A stretch of DNA of 64,000 bases, taken from Acidimicrobiia bacterium. Its GTDB lineage: Bacteria > Actinomycetota > Acidimicrobiia > Acidimicrobiales > Aldehydirespiratoraceae. The position numbers and the translations under genes were made by a program. Positions 31,095 through 39,629 of this stretch are shown here, piece after piece. The first letter of the stretch is position 1. The number at the start of each line of letters is the position of its first letter. The stretch spans positions 25,720 through 89,719 of the forward strand of contig QIIW01000082.1 in the NCBI GenBank assembly GCA_003231645.1, written 5' to 3'. The notes beneath the pieces were generated by a model. The model did not search any database, was not told where the DNA came from, and worked only from the letters and a program-made list of their open reading frames with translations.

Positions 31095-31303
31095 TGGACG
31101 ACCCCGAGGCCTACGGCGAGGTGGAGGTGAGATTCATGCCGCCGTTCCAGGCCGTGAAGACCTACACCTGCCCCAACTGCAACCGCGACATACTGCCGGG
31201 CACCGGGCACTGGGTGGTGGTACCGGTGGGTGAGCCCGACCTCAGACGTCATTGGCACCGGGGTTGCTGGGACGGACGCAAGACCCGCAAGCGGCCTCGC
31301 TGA
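31094..31303 (+). CDS. Small actinobacterial zinc-ribbon-like protein
   Basis: A 69-residue protein with the pattern YTCPNCNRDILPGTGHWVVV followed by RRHWHRGCW, giving Cys-x2-Cys and His-x-His-x2-Cys, a plausible single zinc site. It resembles a small conserved actinobacterial family found near yraN whose function is unknown to me. The start ATG 31094 shares a base with the stop of the upstream membrane peptide; a GTG at 31076 in the same frame would overlap that gene further. It ends with a basic tail (GRKTRKRPR), so nucleic-acid binding is conceivable. Confidence 0.75.
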   Translation: MDDPEAYGEVEVRFMPPFQAVKTYTCPNCNRDILPGTGHWVVVPVGEPDLRRHWHRGCWDGRKTRKRPR

Positions 31304-31309
31304 CCCCGT

Positions 31310-31648
31310 TCAGAACGCACTCTCGATCACCTCGATGCGCGGACCCACCACGCTGGCCACATCGAATCTCAGTCTCCCGTGGAGGCCGTGGGAGTCGAGC
31401 CAACTCATGGCGGTGCGGCGCAGGAATCGCTGTTTGCGATGGTCGACCGCCTCGAAACCGACACCGAATCGGTCGCTGGATCTGGTTTTGACCTCACAGA
31501 AGACGATCTCGTCGCCGCGGGTGAGCACCAGATCGAGTTCTCCCCCGCGAACCTGCCAGTTGCGGTCGAGCACGACGTAGCCGCCTGATTCATAGTGGCG
31601 AGCCACCAGAGACTCGCCCCATCTGCCGAGGGCAACACGTGATTTGTC
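31310..31648 (-). CDS. YraN-family (UPF0102) endonuclease-like protein
   Basis: About 112 residues with the PD-(D/E)XK-like pattern of UPF0102: RWGESLVARHYESGGYVVLDRNW, then GGELDLVLTRGDEIVFCEVKTR, with Glu/Asp and the E-x-K catalytic set conserved. The biochemical role is unsettled in the literature. Start GTG 31648 puts the conserved RWGE block near residue 10; an earlier in-frame start at 31687 adds 13 residues. Convergent with the zinc-ribbon gene, six bases apart. Position near rplS-trmD is the usual one. Confidence 0.88.
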   Translation of the reverse strand, partial: DKSRVALGRWGESLVARHYESGGYVVLDRNWQVRGGELDLVLTRGDEIVFCEVKTRSSDRFGVGFEAVDHRKQRFLRRTAMSWLDSHGLHGRLRFDVASVVGPRIEVIESAF

Positions 31649-31744
31649 CACGTCCGCCAAGCTAGACCTGGCCTGCGACAGTCTCACCCGGTGGGAGACC
31701 GGAGCCCCGGATTCGATCCATACCGGGATGGACCCGGCGGTCGA

Positions 31745-32092
31745 TCAGTTGAAGCGCTTTTCCTTGACCTTCGCCGCCTTGCCGACGCGGTCACGCAGGT
31801 AGTAGAGCTTGGCGCGGCGCACGTCGCCACGGGTGGCAACCTCGATCTTGTCGATCACGGGGGTGTGGAGCGGAAAGGTGCGCTCGACGCCGACGCCGAA
31901 GCTGACCTTGCGGACGGTGAAGGTCTCGCGGACGCCGCTTCCCTGGCGGCGGATCACAACGCCCTCGAAGAGCTGGGTACGGTGGCGGTTGCCCTCCACG
32001 ACCTTGACGTACACCTTGAGCGTGTCGCCGGGCGCGAAGTCGGGGATGTCGTCGCGTAGGTTCTGGTTGTCGATCAGATCGGTGGGCTGCAT
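31745..32092 (-). CDS. rplS: 50S ribosomal protein L19
   Basis: A 115-residue L19. Conserved stretches are [45 protein letters not shown] and [13 protein letters not shown], with the basic C-terminus [21 protein letters not shown] 32092 is preceded by CGGAG. It lies 125 bases downstream of trmD, where it may have its own leader. Confidence 0.97.
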   Translation of the reverse strand: MQPTDLIDNQNLRDDIPDFAPGDTLKVYVKVVEGNRHRTQLFEGVVIRRQGSGVRETFTVRKVSFGVGVERTFPLHTPVIDKIEVATRGDVRRAKLYYLRDRVGKAAKVKEKRFN

Positions 32093-32216
32093 CGCACGGC
32101 GCTCCGGCGGGAGAGAATGAAGAAGAAGGCGGGCTCACAGACCCGGGCCGACGCACGAGTCTAGAGCGCCGGTGACGAGACACCACCCTGCGACAAGGCC
32201 GGCCTCGGGTTTGCCG

Positions 32217-32966
32217 TCAGGCCGGGTCGGCGAGGCCGAACTCCTCGAGCAGGCGGCGATCTCCCGAGGAGAGCCCGCCACGCGCCTCGATCAGATCGGG
32301 ACGGTGGTCGATGGTGCGGCGCAGTGACTGGGCCCGACGCCAACGCTCGACCCGACCGTGATCACCGGAACGCAGAACCTCGGGCACCCGCCAGCCCCGG
32401 AACTCGGCCGGCCGGGTGTAGTGCGGGTATTCGAGCAGGCCGTCGCTGAACGATTCGTCGCCGGTCGAGGTGGGGTTGCCGAGAACCCCCGGCACCAGCC
32501 TGCCAACCGCCTCGAGCACCACCAGTGCGGCGACCTCACCGCCGGCGAGCACTACGTCGCCGACCGATATCTCCCCGTCGACCAGATGTTCCCTGATCCG
32601 TTCGTCGATACCTTCGTAGCGCCCACAGAGCAGCGAGAAACCGTCGAGGGCCGCCAACTCCGTCGCCATCTCCTGGTCGAAGACCCGACCGGACGGCGAC
32701 AGGTAGTAGAGCGGTCGGGGCGGGTCGGCCGTCTCGACCGAATCGAACAACGGCTCGGGCTTCATGACCATGCCGGCACCGCCGCCGAACGGCGCGTCAT
32801 CGACCGTGCGGTGGGGGCCGGTCGCCGCGTCACGCAGGTCGTGGACTCTCACGTCGAGGATTCCGTCGCGGCGTCCCCGCCCGATGACCGACTCGCCGGC
32901 GAACGAATCGACCAGGCAGGGAAAGATGGTGAAGATATCGACCCGGAGTGGGCCACGACCGGTCAC
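32217..32966 (-). CDS. trmD: tRNA (guanine-37-N1)-methyltransferase
   Basis: A 249-residue SPOUT-fold enzyme that methylates G37 of tRNAs to prevent frameshifting. The N-terminus RVDIFTIFPCLVDSFAGES, the AdoMet knot GGGAGMVMKPEPLFDS, LLCGRYEGIDERI and SVGDVVLAGGEVAALVVLEAV are characteristic. The GTG start overlaps the rimM stop as GTGA. A modest N-terminal extension (TGRGPL) precedes the usual start. Confidence 0.97.
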   Translation of the reverse strand: MTGRGPLRVDIFTIFPCLVDSFAGESVIGRGRRDGILDVRVHDLRDAATGPHRTVDDAPFGGGAGMVMKPEPLFDSVETADPPRPLYYLSPSGRVFDQEMATELAALDGFSLLCGRYEGIDERIREHLVDGEISVGDVVLAGGEVAALVVLEAVGRLVPGVLGNPTSTGDESFSDGLLEYPHYTRPAEFRGWRVPEVLRSGDHGRVERWRRAQSLRRTIDHRPDLIEARGGLSSGDRRLLEEFGLADPA

Positions 32967-33430
32967 GACCGCTCCAGATCGAAGAGTCCCTCCGGCACGT
33001 CGACCACCACACGTTCGTTGGGATCGACTTCGGTGATGAACCTCACCGGAACGAGTGCCCCCGAGTCGAGTTCGAGGATGTCGGACGCCGGATTGTCGAG
33101 CACCCTGACGACGGTGCCCCGCTCCAGGCCAGTCTGGTCGACCACCGTCGCGCCGATGAGTTCGTGAACCCAGAGTTCGTCGGGATCCTCGATCGGTTCG
33201 GCCCGGAGAACCAGACCGCGAAGAGCATCGGCTTGCTCGCGACTGCCGACCTCCTCGAACACGACGATGTGGCCGCTCTTGTGGGGGCGCGACGAGACGA
33301 CGGTGAGGACACGGTCACCCGCGTGCAACACCGATCCGGGGGAGACCCGCTCGGTGCGGTTGGATGTGAGCACGACCATGACCTCGCCACGGAGACCGTG
33401 GGAATGGGCTATGCGTCCGACGTCGAGCAT
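32963..33430 (-). CDS. rimM: 16S rRNA processing protein RimM
   Basis: A 155-residue RimM. The N-terminal barrel starts LDVGRIAHSHGLRGEVMVV and the C-terminal PRC barrel contains ELIGATVVDQTG and ALVPVRFITEVD. It binds ribosomal protein S19 during 30S maturation. ATG 33430 is close behind the khpA stop; no longer frame upstream has coding character. The following gene trmD starts in its stop codon. Confidence 0.95.
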   Translation of the reverse strand: MLDVGRIAHSHGLRGEVMVVLTSNRTERVSPGSVLHAGDRVLTVVSSRPHKSGHIVVFEEVGSREQADALRGLVLRAEPIEDPDELWVHELIGATVVDQTGLERGTVVRVLDNPASDILELDSGALVPVRFITEVDPNERVVVDVPEGLFDLERS

Positions 33431-33434
33431 CAGC

Positions 33435-33692
33435 TCAGTCGACGAACTCGACCTCGATCTTGGTGTCGGTGTCGGTGTCGGTGTCGTGGCCGGCAGCGCG
33501 CACGACGGTGCGGATGGCCATGGCCACCCGGCCGCGCTTGCCGATGACCCGACCCATGTCGCCATCACCGACGGTGACATCGAGACGAATACCCGAGGCG
33601 TCCTCGCTCATGGCAACACCCACGGCGTCGGGATCGCCGACAATCTGTTTGACGACGTATTCACAAACCGTCTTGGCCGAGTCAGCGCTCAT
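33435..33692 (-). CDS. KH-domain RNA-binding protein KhpA-like
   Basis: An 85-residue single type-II KH domain protein of the KhpA (YlqC) family, found between rpsP and rimM in many Gram-positive bacteria. The GxxG loop is seen as VIGKRGRVA. The C-terminus carries a short repeat DTDTDTDT just before KIEVEFVD, encoded by GACACC hexamers. The ATG at 33692 overlaps the rpsP stop, so translation is coupled. Confidence 0.93.
   Translation of the reverse strand: MSADSAKTVCEYVVKQIVGDPDAVGVAMSEDASGIRLDVTVGDGDMGRVIGKRGRVAMAIRTVVRAAGHDTDTDTDTKIEVEFVD
33462..33488 (-). repeat. Hexanucleotide microsatellite in the KH-protein gene
   Basis: The plus strand reads four consecutive copies of GGTGTC (with flanking near-copies) that translate on the minus strand to Asp-Thr repeats. 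Slippage by whole units would keep frame and change the length of a loop between two beta strands. Confidence 0.8.
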
Positions 33693-34063
33693 TGCGCGGC
33701 CGCCTCTTGGCCGGAGGTTTCGGATTCGACGGCAGCATCGGCCTCCTTGGCGATCTGCTTGGCCGATTTCCCGGGGGGGGCGGCGGGGACGGCAGAGTCG
33801 GTGGCGACGCCGGTATGGGCCTCCCACGCGCCGGAGATCTTCAGGAGCTTCTCGACCCGCTCGGTGGGCTGCGCGCCCTCCTTGAGCCAGTAGAGGGCTC
33901 GGTCGTTGTCGATCTTGATGACCGACGGGTCCTGGCGGGGCTCGTAGGTCCCGAGGATCTCGATGAAGCGACCGTTGCGGGGGGAACGGGCGTCGGCGAC
34001 GACGACCCGGTATGTCGGTTGCTTTTTCTTACCTACCCGCACGAGACGGAGCTTGACGGCCAC
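33689..34063 (-). CDS. rpsP: 30S ribosomal protein S16
   Basis: A 124-residue S16. The core is VKLRLVRVGKKKQPTYRVVVADARSPRNGRFIEILGTY and the following PTERVEKLLKISGAW. A C-terminal Ala/Lys/Glu tail (residues about 85-124) is an actinobacterial-type extension. GTG 34063 is chosen because GAGGAACAAAA precedes it and the core starts immediately. The tail includes a run of eight C (plus-strand G at about 33773-33780), an indel-prone spot, but the frame is intact. Confidence 0.96.
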   Translation of the reverse strand: MAVKLRLVRVGKKKQPTYRVVVADARSPRNGRFIEILGTYEPRQDPSVIKIDNDRALYWLKEGAQPTERVEKLLKISGAWEAHTGVATDSAVPAAPPGKSAKQIAKEADAAVESETSGQEAAAQ

Positions 34064-34141
34064 TTTTGTTCCTCGGTGTTTCGCTGGAGAAATTCTGGGA
34101 GAGTTCACGGACGCGCGGCCAAGGGCAGCCGCGCCGACCCG

Positions 34142-35572
34142 TCAATTCAATCCGGGTAGGCCACCGGTTTCCAACCCCGGGAGCGACAGCGGTTTCTTGA
34201 GCACCTGTGCCGGCCCCTTCGGGGTGGTGCGGCCGCCGCGACGTTTCTTGCCCTTCCGGGCGCGGTTCTTGCCCTTGATCTTCTTGGTACCGAATCCCGA
34301 AAGCTGTTTCATCATCTTTCGCATCTGGCCAAACTGATCGAGCAGTTGCTTCACGTCGGATGGTTGCAGCCCGCATCCGGCGGCGATGCGACGCCGTCGC
34401 GAGCCGTCGATCGTGTCGGGGTCGAGACGCTCGGCCGGGGTCATCGAATGGATGATGCCTTCGATGCGGGCGAGTTGATGATCGCCGATCTCGACGTCGC
34501 GGGCTTCCTTGGGGAGCCCCGGCATCATGCCCATCAGATTGGACAGCGGACCCATCTTCTTGAGTTGCTGCATCTGTTGCAGGAAGTCCTCGAGCGTGAA
34601 CGTGCCTTCGAGCAGTCGTGAAGCGGCTTGTTCGGCCTCTTCCTTCTCGTAAGCCCCCTCGGCCTTCTCAATGAGCGTCTCGATGTCACCCATGCCGAGG
34701 ATTCGGCCGGCCAGGCGGTCGGGGTGAAACGTCTCGAAGTCGTCGAGTCTCTCACCGGTGGATACGAAGGCGATCGGACGTCCGACCACCTCCTTGACCG
34801 AGATGGCGGCGCCGCCGCGGGCGTCACCATCGAGCTTGGTGAGGATCACACCGTCGAGCGACAGGGTGTCGTTGAAAACCCGAGCGGTGTTGACGGCGTC
34901 CTGACCGGTCATGGCGTCGATGACCAGGAACGTGTAGTGAGGATCGACGGCACCGGAAATACGACGGATCTGATCCATCATTTCCCGGTCGATGGCGAGC
35001 CGTCCGGCGGTGTCGACGATCACGACATCACGGCCGGTGCGGGTGGCCTCGTCGATCGACTTGGACGCGACCTCGACCGGATCGCTCGGTTCGGAGAAAA
35101 CCGGCACCCCGATCTGCTCTCCCAGCGTGCGGAGCTGTTCCACCGCCGCCGGGCGCTGGAGGTCGGCGCCGACGAGCAGCGGATTGCGACCCTGCTTCTT
35201 GAACCAGCGAGCGAGCTTGCCGGCGTTGGTGGTCTTGCCGGCACCCTGCAGGCCCGCCATGAGCACCACGGTGGGGGGCTTCGACGCGAAGGTCAGCTTC
35301 ATCGACTCGCCGCCGAGGCTCGTGGTGAGCTCCTCGAGCACGATCTTCACGATCTGCTGGCCCGGGTTGAGAGCCTTCGAGAGGGCCTCACCGCTGCATC
35401 GCTCGCGGATTCGTCCGACCATGGCCTTGGCCACATCGAGATTGACGTCGGCCTCGAGCAGGGCGAGCCGAATCTCGCGGAGCGTGTCGTCGATATCGTC
35501 CGGGGAGAGCTTGCCACGTCCTCTGACGCGGCCGATTATTCCCTCGAAGCGGTCGGAAAGTGTCTCGAACAT
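34142..35572 (-). CDS. ffh: Signal recognition particle protein (Ffh/SRP54)
   Basis: A 476-residue SRP GTPase that delivers signal-sequence-bearing ribosomes to FtsY. N domain at the start (LSDRFEGIIGRVRGRGKLSPDDID), G domain with GLQGAGKTT, DTAGR and TKLDGDARGG, then a methionine-rich M domain (DFLQQMQQLKKMGPLSNLMGMMPG) that binds signal peptides and 4.5S RNA. The C-terminus has a Lys/Arg-rich tail. It sits between rpsP and ftsY as usual. Confidence 0.97.
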   Translation of the reverse strand: MFETLSDRFEGIIGRVRGRGKLSPDDIDDTLREIRLALLEADVNLDVAKAMVGRIRERCSGEALSKALNPGQQIVKIVLEELTTSLGGESMKLTFASKPPTVVLMAGLQGAGKTTNAGKLARWFKKQGRNPLLVGADLQRPAAVEQLRTLGEQIGVPVFSEPSDPVEVASKSIDEATRTGRDVVIVDTAGRLAIDREMMDQIRRISGAVDPHYTFLVIDAMTGQDAVNTARVFNDTLSLDGVILTKLDGDARGGAAISVKEVVGRPIAFVSTGERLDDFETFHPDRLAGRILGMGDIETLIEKAEGAYEKEEAEQAASRLLEGTFTLEDFLQQMQQLKKMGPLSNLMGMMPGLPKEARDVEIGDHQLARIEGIIHSMTPAERLDPDTIDGSRRRRIAAGCGLQPSDVKQLLDQFGQMRKMMKQLSGFGTKKIKGKNRARKGKKRRGGRTTPKGPAQVLKKPLSLPGLETGGLPGLN

Positions 35573-35665
35573 GGTCGGGTCAGGCTACCGGCCACCGCGG
35601 CGGGGGCGTGAGGCCATCCGCACCTGACAGGGCCGGCGCAGTCGTCGACGATCGCGTCCGGGGAA

Positions 35666-36785
35666 CTACTCGAAGAGGGCTTCGACGAACTCGTCGGGGT
35701 CGAAGTCGATCAGATCGTCGATGCCTTCGCCGAGACCCACGAGCTTCACCGGCAGTCCGAGTTCGGAATGGATCGACAGGACTATTCCACCCCGGGCCGA
35801 TCCGTCGAGCTTGGTGAGGATCACGCCGGTGACATCGACCGCCTCGGCGAACTGGCGGGCCTGCGACAATCCGTTCTGGCCGGTGGTGGCGTCGATCACG
35901 AGCAGCGTCTCGGTGACGGTGCCGGCACCCTTCTCGGCAACTCGGCGAACCTTGCGCAACTCTTCCATGAGATTGGTCCTGGTGTGGATTCGACCGGCGG
36001 TATCGGCCAGCACCAGATCGGCGCCGCGGGCCGCGGCCCGCTCGACGGCGTCGAACACCACCGAGGACGGATCGGCCCCATCGGCGCCTCGAACAATGTC
36101 GACGTCGCTACGGCCGGCCCACATCGTGAGCTGCTCAGCCGCCGCGGCGCGGAACGTGTCGCCCGCCGCCAACACCAGCTTGCGACCGGCGCGTGACTGG
36201 CGGGCGGCCAACTTGCCGATGGTGGTGGTCTTGCCGACGCCGTTGACGCCGACGAACAGCCATACCGCTGGACCACCTTCGGTGTGCAGTGACAGCGATC
36301 GGTCGAACCCGCCCAGCCGCTGCTTCAGGTCGGCCTTGACGAGTTCGGCGAGGGCGGCAGCGTCGTCGATGCCGTCGATTGCCGCCGCGGCCCGGACCGA
36401 CTCGATCACATCGGTGGCCGTGGCCACGCCGGTGTCGGCGCGGATGAGGGTCGAGCAATTCCCATGTCTCTTCGTCGATTGTTCGACTGGTGAACACCGA
36501 TCCCAGGTAGCCCGACAATGAGGATCGGGCCTTGGAGAGACGTTCACGGAACGACGGGCGTCCCGTGGCTTGGGCGACGATCTCCTCGACCACCGTTTCC
36601 TCGGCCGGCCCGACCGACGATCCATCGACGGCCGTCGTCGACGAGTCGACCGAACCGGACGGCGGGGGGGTCGTCGGCGGGCGCTTCTCGGCCGGCGGGC
36701 GGGAGTCGCGATCTTGCAGGAAGAAGTAGGCCGACGCCCCCACCAGGAGCAGGGCGGCTATGGCGATTGTCAGTACGAGGAACAT
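35666..36785 (-). pseudogene. ftsY: Signal recognition particle receptor FtsY, frameshifted (possibly sequencing error)
   Basis: Two minus-strand frames together make one FtsY. The first (from ATG 36785) encodes an N-terminal membrane helix (FLVLTIAIAALLLVGASAYF), a Pro/Ser linker and the start of the N domain ending EETWELL. The second resumes with TLIRADTGVATATDVIES and carries the whole G domain: GVNGVGKTTTIGKLA, DTFRAAAAEQL, DTAGR, TKLDGSARGG and the C-terminal DLIDFDPDEFVEALFE. The junction lies at about 36446-36456, where two bases are missing or one is extra. FtsY is essential, so either the base count is wrong here, another copy exists, or the break is genuine. Confidence 0.85.
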
Positions 36786-36839
36786 GCCCGGTCGATCCTA
36801 CAGGCCGGGGGTGTGGCGACCGGCCGCCACCGACCGTCC

Positions 36840-38339
36840 CTACTTGGTGCCGAGCACCACGTTGAGGGTCACCGGATTGCCGTCGCGCCTGACCACGAGG
36901 GTGGCCGAGTCACCGGGCCGGTAGAGCTGGATCTGTGCGGCCAGGTCGGACATGGAGTTGATGGTCTCGCCGCCGGCGCTCACGATCAGATCCCCGACTT
37001 TTAGACCTGCCTTGGCGGCCGGCGAACCCGCCACCACATCGACCACGCTGGCCCCTTGGCTGCCATCGGTCGGCGTCTCACCCTTGATCCCGAGGAATCC
37101 AAGCTGAGGTGACTCACCCGAGACGATGCGACGGGCTATCAGGTCGACCGTCTCGGACGGGAGGGCAAAACCGACCCCGATATTGCCGTCGGTGCGACCG
37201 TCGGTGCGGATGGAGGTGTTCATTCCGATGACACGACCCTCACGATCGGCCAGAGCCCCGCCGGAGTTGCCGGGATTGATGGGTGCATCGGTCTGGATCA
37301 TCCTGACCGGGCCCTGGTTGTTGACATCGGATCCGGCGTTGTTGATACGATCGATGGCACTGACGATGCCGGCGGTCACCGTTTGATCGAGACCGAACGG
37401 ACTACCGATGGCCACCGCCAACTGGCCGACCTCGACCGTGTGGGCCGGTGCGAACACGGCCTGTACCATATTGAGCCCGGTCGGGTCGACCTTGATCACG
37501 GCGACATCGCGACGGGAATCTCCGCCGATCACCCGGCCGGTGACGACAGCCCCGTCGGCGAAGGTGACCTGGACGGTCTGGGAGCCGGCGGCCACGTGAT
37601 TGTTGGTGACGATGTAGCCCTTCTCGGCGTTCCAGACGATCCCGGACCCTTGGCCGAGATCGGTCTTGACCAACACGACCGAAGGCGCAACCACGCGGGC
37701 GACATCGGCGACCGGTTCGTCGGATGACCCACTGCCGGCCAGCGGACCGGCCACGTCGGGCAGGGTGGGTGTCGGCGCCGCGGTGGTGCCGGCGGCGGGC
37801 ATGACCACGGGCTGATTGGCGGCCGTGGCAGTGGTGTTGCCCGAGTTGGACACAAAATTGCCGGCTGCGAAACCGCCGCCGAGAAGCGCGAATACCGCTA
37901 CGACCGACGCCGCCACCCTCCAGCTTCGACGGCGCGGCGGAGGCGGGGCTTCGACGGCCGGGGGTGAGGGTGGGGCGAGAGGCGGCCGACCGGTTGCACC
38001 GGAGGGGGGAACGCTGTCGGCCGGCCGAGGGGGAGTGGCCGAGAATGGGGGCGCGGGCCGCTCGCCGGTGGGGGGCGCCTCACCGAACACCGACCTCGGC
38101 GAACCCCACTCGGACCGAGACTGGACCACGGCCGCGCGTCCCGGTGGTGGCGGCGGCGGGGCCAGACCTGGGCCCGCCGGGCGGTCGGCGACACCATCCC
38201 TGCACGGGATGGAGACGGTAGCGGCAGGGGGGTGCGCCGCATCGCCCTGATTTGGCGTCGCGTTCATCGCTCCGGCGGGCCGGCCCGACGGCTGGGGGGA
38301 TTCGCCGTCGTGCGACTCGTTGATCGGCTCTCGATCCAT
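36840..38339 (-). CDS. Membrane-anchored HtrA/DegP-type serine protease with one PDZ domain
   Basis: A 499-residue protein of the PepD/HtrA type. A cytosolic Pro-rich region (about 130 residues) is followed by one membrane helix (VAASVVAVFALLGGGFAAG), a linker, and a trypsin-like domain with the triad His in TNNHVA, Asp in RRDVAVIK and Ser in NPGNSGGAL. A PDZ domain ends the protein (SPAAKAGLKVGDLIVSAGG). It should act on misfolded proteins outside the membrane. It lies directly downstream of a histidine kinase/response regulator pair, as mycobacterial pepD lies by mprAB. Confidence 0.93.
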   Translation of the reverse strand: MDREPINESHDGESPQPSGRPAGAMNATPNQGDAAHPPAATVSIPCRDGVADRPAGPGLAPPPPPPGRAAVVQSRSEWGSPRSVFGEAPPTGERPAPPFSATPPRPADSVPPSGATGRPPLAPPSPPAVEAPPPPRRRSWRVAASVVAVFALLGGGFAAGNFVSNSGNTTATAANQPVVMPAAGTTAAPTPTLPDVAGPLAGSGSSDEPVADVARVVAPSVVLVKTDLGQGSGIVWNAEKGYIVTNNHVAAGSQTVQVTFADGAVVTGRVIGGDSRRDVAVIKVDPTGLNMVQAVFAPAHTVEVGQLAVAIGSPFGLDQTVTAGIVSAIDRINNAGSDVNNQGPVRMIQTDAPINPGNSGGALADREGRVIGMNTSIRTDGRTDGNIGVGFALPSETVDLIARRIVSGESPQLGFLGIKGETPTDGSQGASVVDVVAGSPAAKAGLKVGDLIVSAGGETINSMSDLAAQIQLYRPGDSATLVVRRDGNPVTLNVVLGTK

Positions 38340-38405
38340 GCACAGACCCTATTCGTCGGAGGTGAAAGGAGCCGTAAGATGATCCGAAAATCGGAAGAAA
38401 ATCGC

Positions 38406-39629
38406 TCACTCGACCGGCTGATTGTGGCTTCGAGGCAGTCGGATCACGAACGACGAGCCCGAACCGGCCTCGGAATACAGATCGACCCGTCCACCGTGGG
38501 CCTGAGCGATCTGCTGCACGATCGTGAGGCCGAGCCCCGATCGTCCCTCCTCACGGGCACGCGACCTGTCGCCTCGCCAGAACCGGTTGAACACGTTGGC
38601 CTGGTCCTCGGGGGCGATGCCGGGACCCTCGTCGGTGACTGATACCCACATGCCGTCGGCGTCCTCGCCGGCACCGACACGAACCGTGGACCCCGGCGGG
38701 GCGAGACGCACCGCGTTGGCCAGGAGATTGGCGATCGCCCTACGAATGGCAGGACCGTCACCGCAGACCGGAAGGGGCCGGTTGCCGACCGTGGTGGAGA
38801 GAGCCAGGTCGCGCGCCTCGGCCAGCGTGGCGAATTCCGCGGCAAGGTCACAGGCAACGGGCCCGAGATCGAGGTCTTCCTCTCGGGCGGGGCGAGTGCC
38901 GTGGCGGGCGTAGTCGAGCAGGTCGTCGACCAGAGTCGACATGCGTGACGCCGACCGTCCGACCACCTCGCTGGCCAAGCGGTAGTCCTCCACGTCGGCG
39001 TCGGGATCGTCGAGTACGACATCGACATTGGTGCGAATCACCGCCAGTGGATTCCGGAGTTCGTGGCTTGCTTCGTGGATGAAGTCACGCTGGGAAGCGA
39101 ATGCGTCGTCGATCCGGCCGAGCATGTCGTCGAAGGTGTCGGCAAGCTGCTTCAGTTCGTCGTCGGGACCGTCGAGCTGGATTCTTCGCGACAGATCGGT
39201 GGCTTGGATGTCACGCGCCACACCGGTGATCCGACCGACCGGACGCAGCACGATGCCGGCAACGAACCATCCCACGCCGAGGCTCCCGACGAACAACATG
39301 CCCAGGGCACCGAACGCATACGTGCGCAGTTGATCGAGCGCTCTGGTGTTGATCTCGCGTTCGAACACCGCCAACGGGTCGGGGACCTTGAATTCCATTC
39401 GGCCCAGGGTCGGCTCGCCGTCGACTCCACGAAACAGGAAGGCGGCCTGCTCGGTGCGGGATACGTTCTGCTTCTCGAGGCTGAGCGACAGCCCGGCGTA
39501 GATACCGCCCACCACGATTGCACCGAGACCGAACAGCAGAACCGAATACAGCACCGTCAGCCGGAACCGGATCGAACCACCGAACCCGTGCACGCGGCGG
39601 TCGATCCCGGATGCCGACGTGTCAGCCAT
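38406..39629 (-). CDS. HAMP-containing sensor histidine kinase
   Basis: A 407-residue membrane kinase. Two hydrophobic helices (about residues 18-43 and 105-128) bracket an extracytoplasmic sensor loop of about 60 residues. A HAMP domain, a HisKA domain with HEASHELRNPLAVIRTNVD (phospho-acceptor His) and a HATPase domain with NLLANAVRLAPPG, DEGPGI and GRSGLGLTIVQQI follow. It overlaps the end of the response regulator gene by eight bases and precedes the HtrA protease, suggesting an envelope-stress circuit. Confidence 0.94.
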   Translation of the reverse strand: MADTSASGIDRRVHGFGGSIRFRLTVLYSVLLFGLGAIVVGGIYAGLSLSLEKQNVSRTEQAAFLFRGVDGEPTLGRMEFKVPDPLAVFEREINTRALDQLRTYAFGALGMLFVGSLGVGWFVAGIVLRPVGRITGVARDIQATDLSRRIQLDGPDDELKQLADTFDDMLGRIDDAFASQRDFIHEASHELRNPLAVIRTNVDVVLDDPDADVEDYRLASEVVGRSASRMSTLVDDLLDYARHGTRPAREEDLDLGPVACDLAAEFATLAEARDLALSTTVGNRPLPVCGDGPAIRRAIANLLANAVRLAPPGSTVRVGAGEDADGMWVSVTDEGPGIAPEDQANVFNRFWRGDRSRAREEGRSGLGLTIVQQIAQAHGGRVDLYSEAGSGSSFVIRLPRSHNQPVE

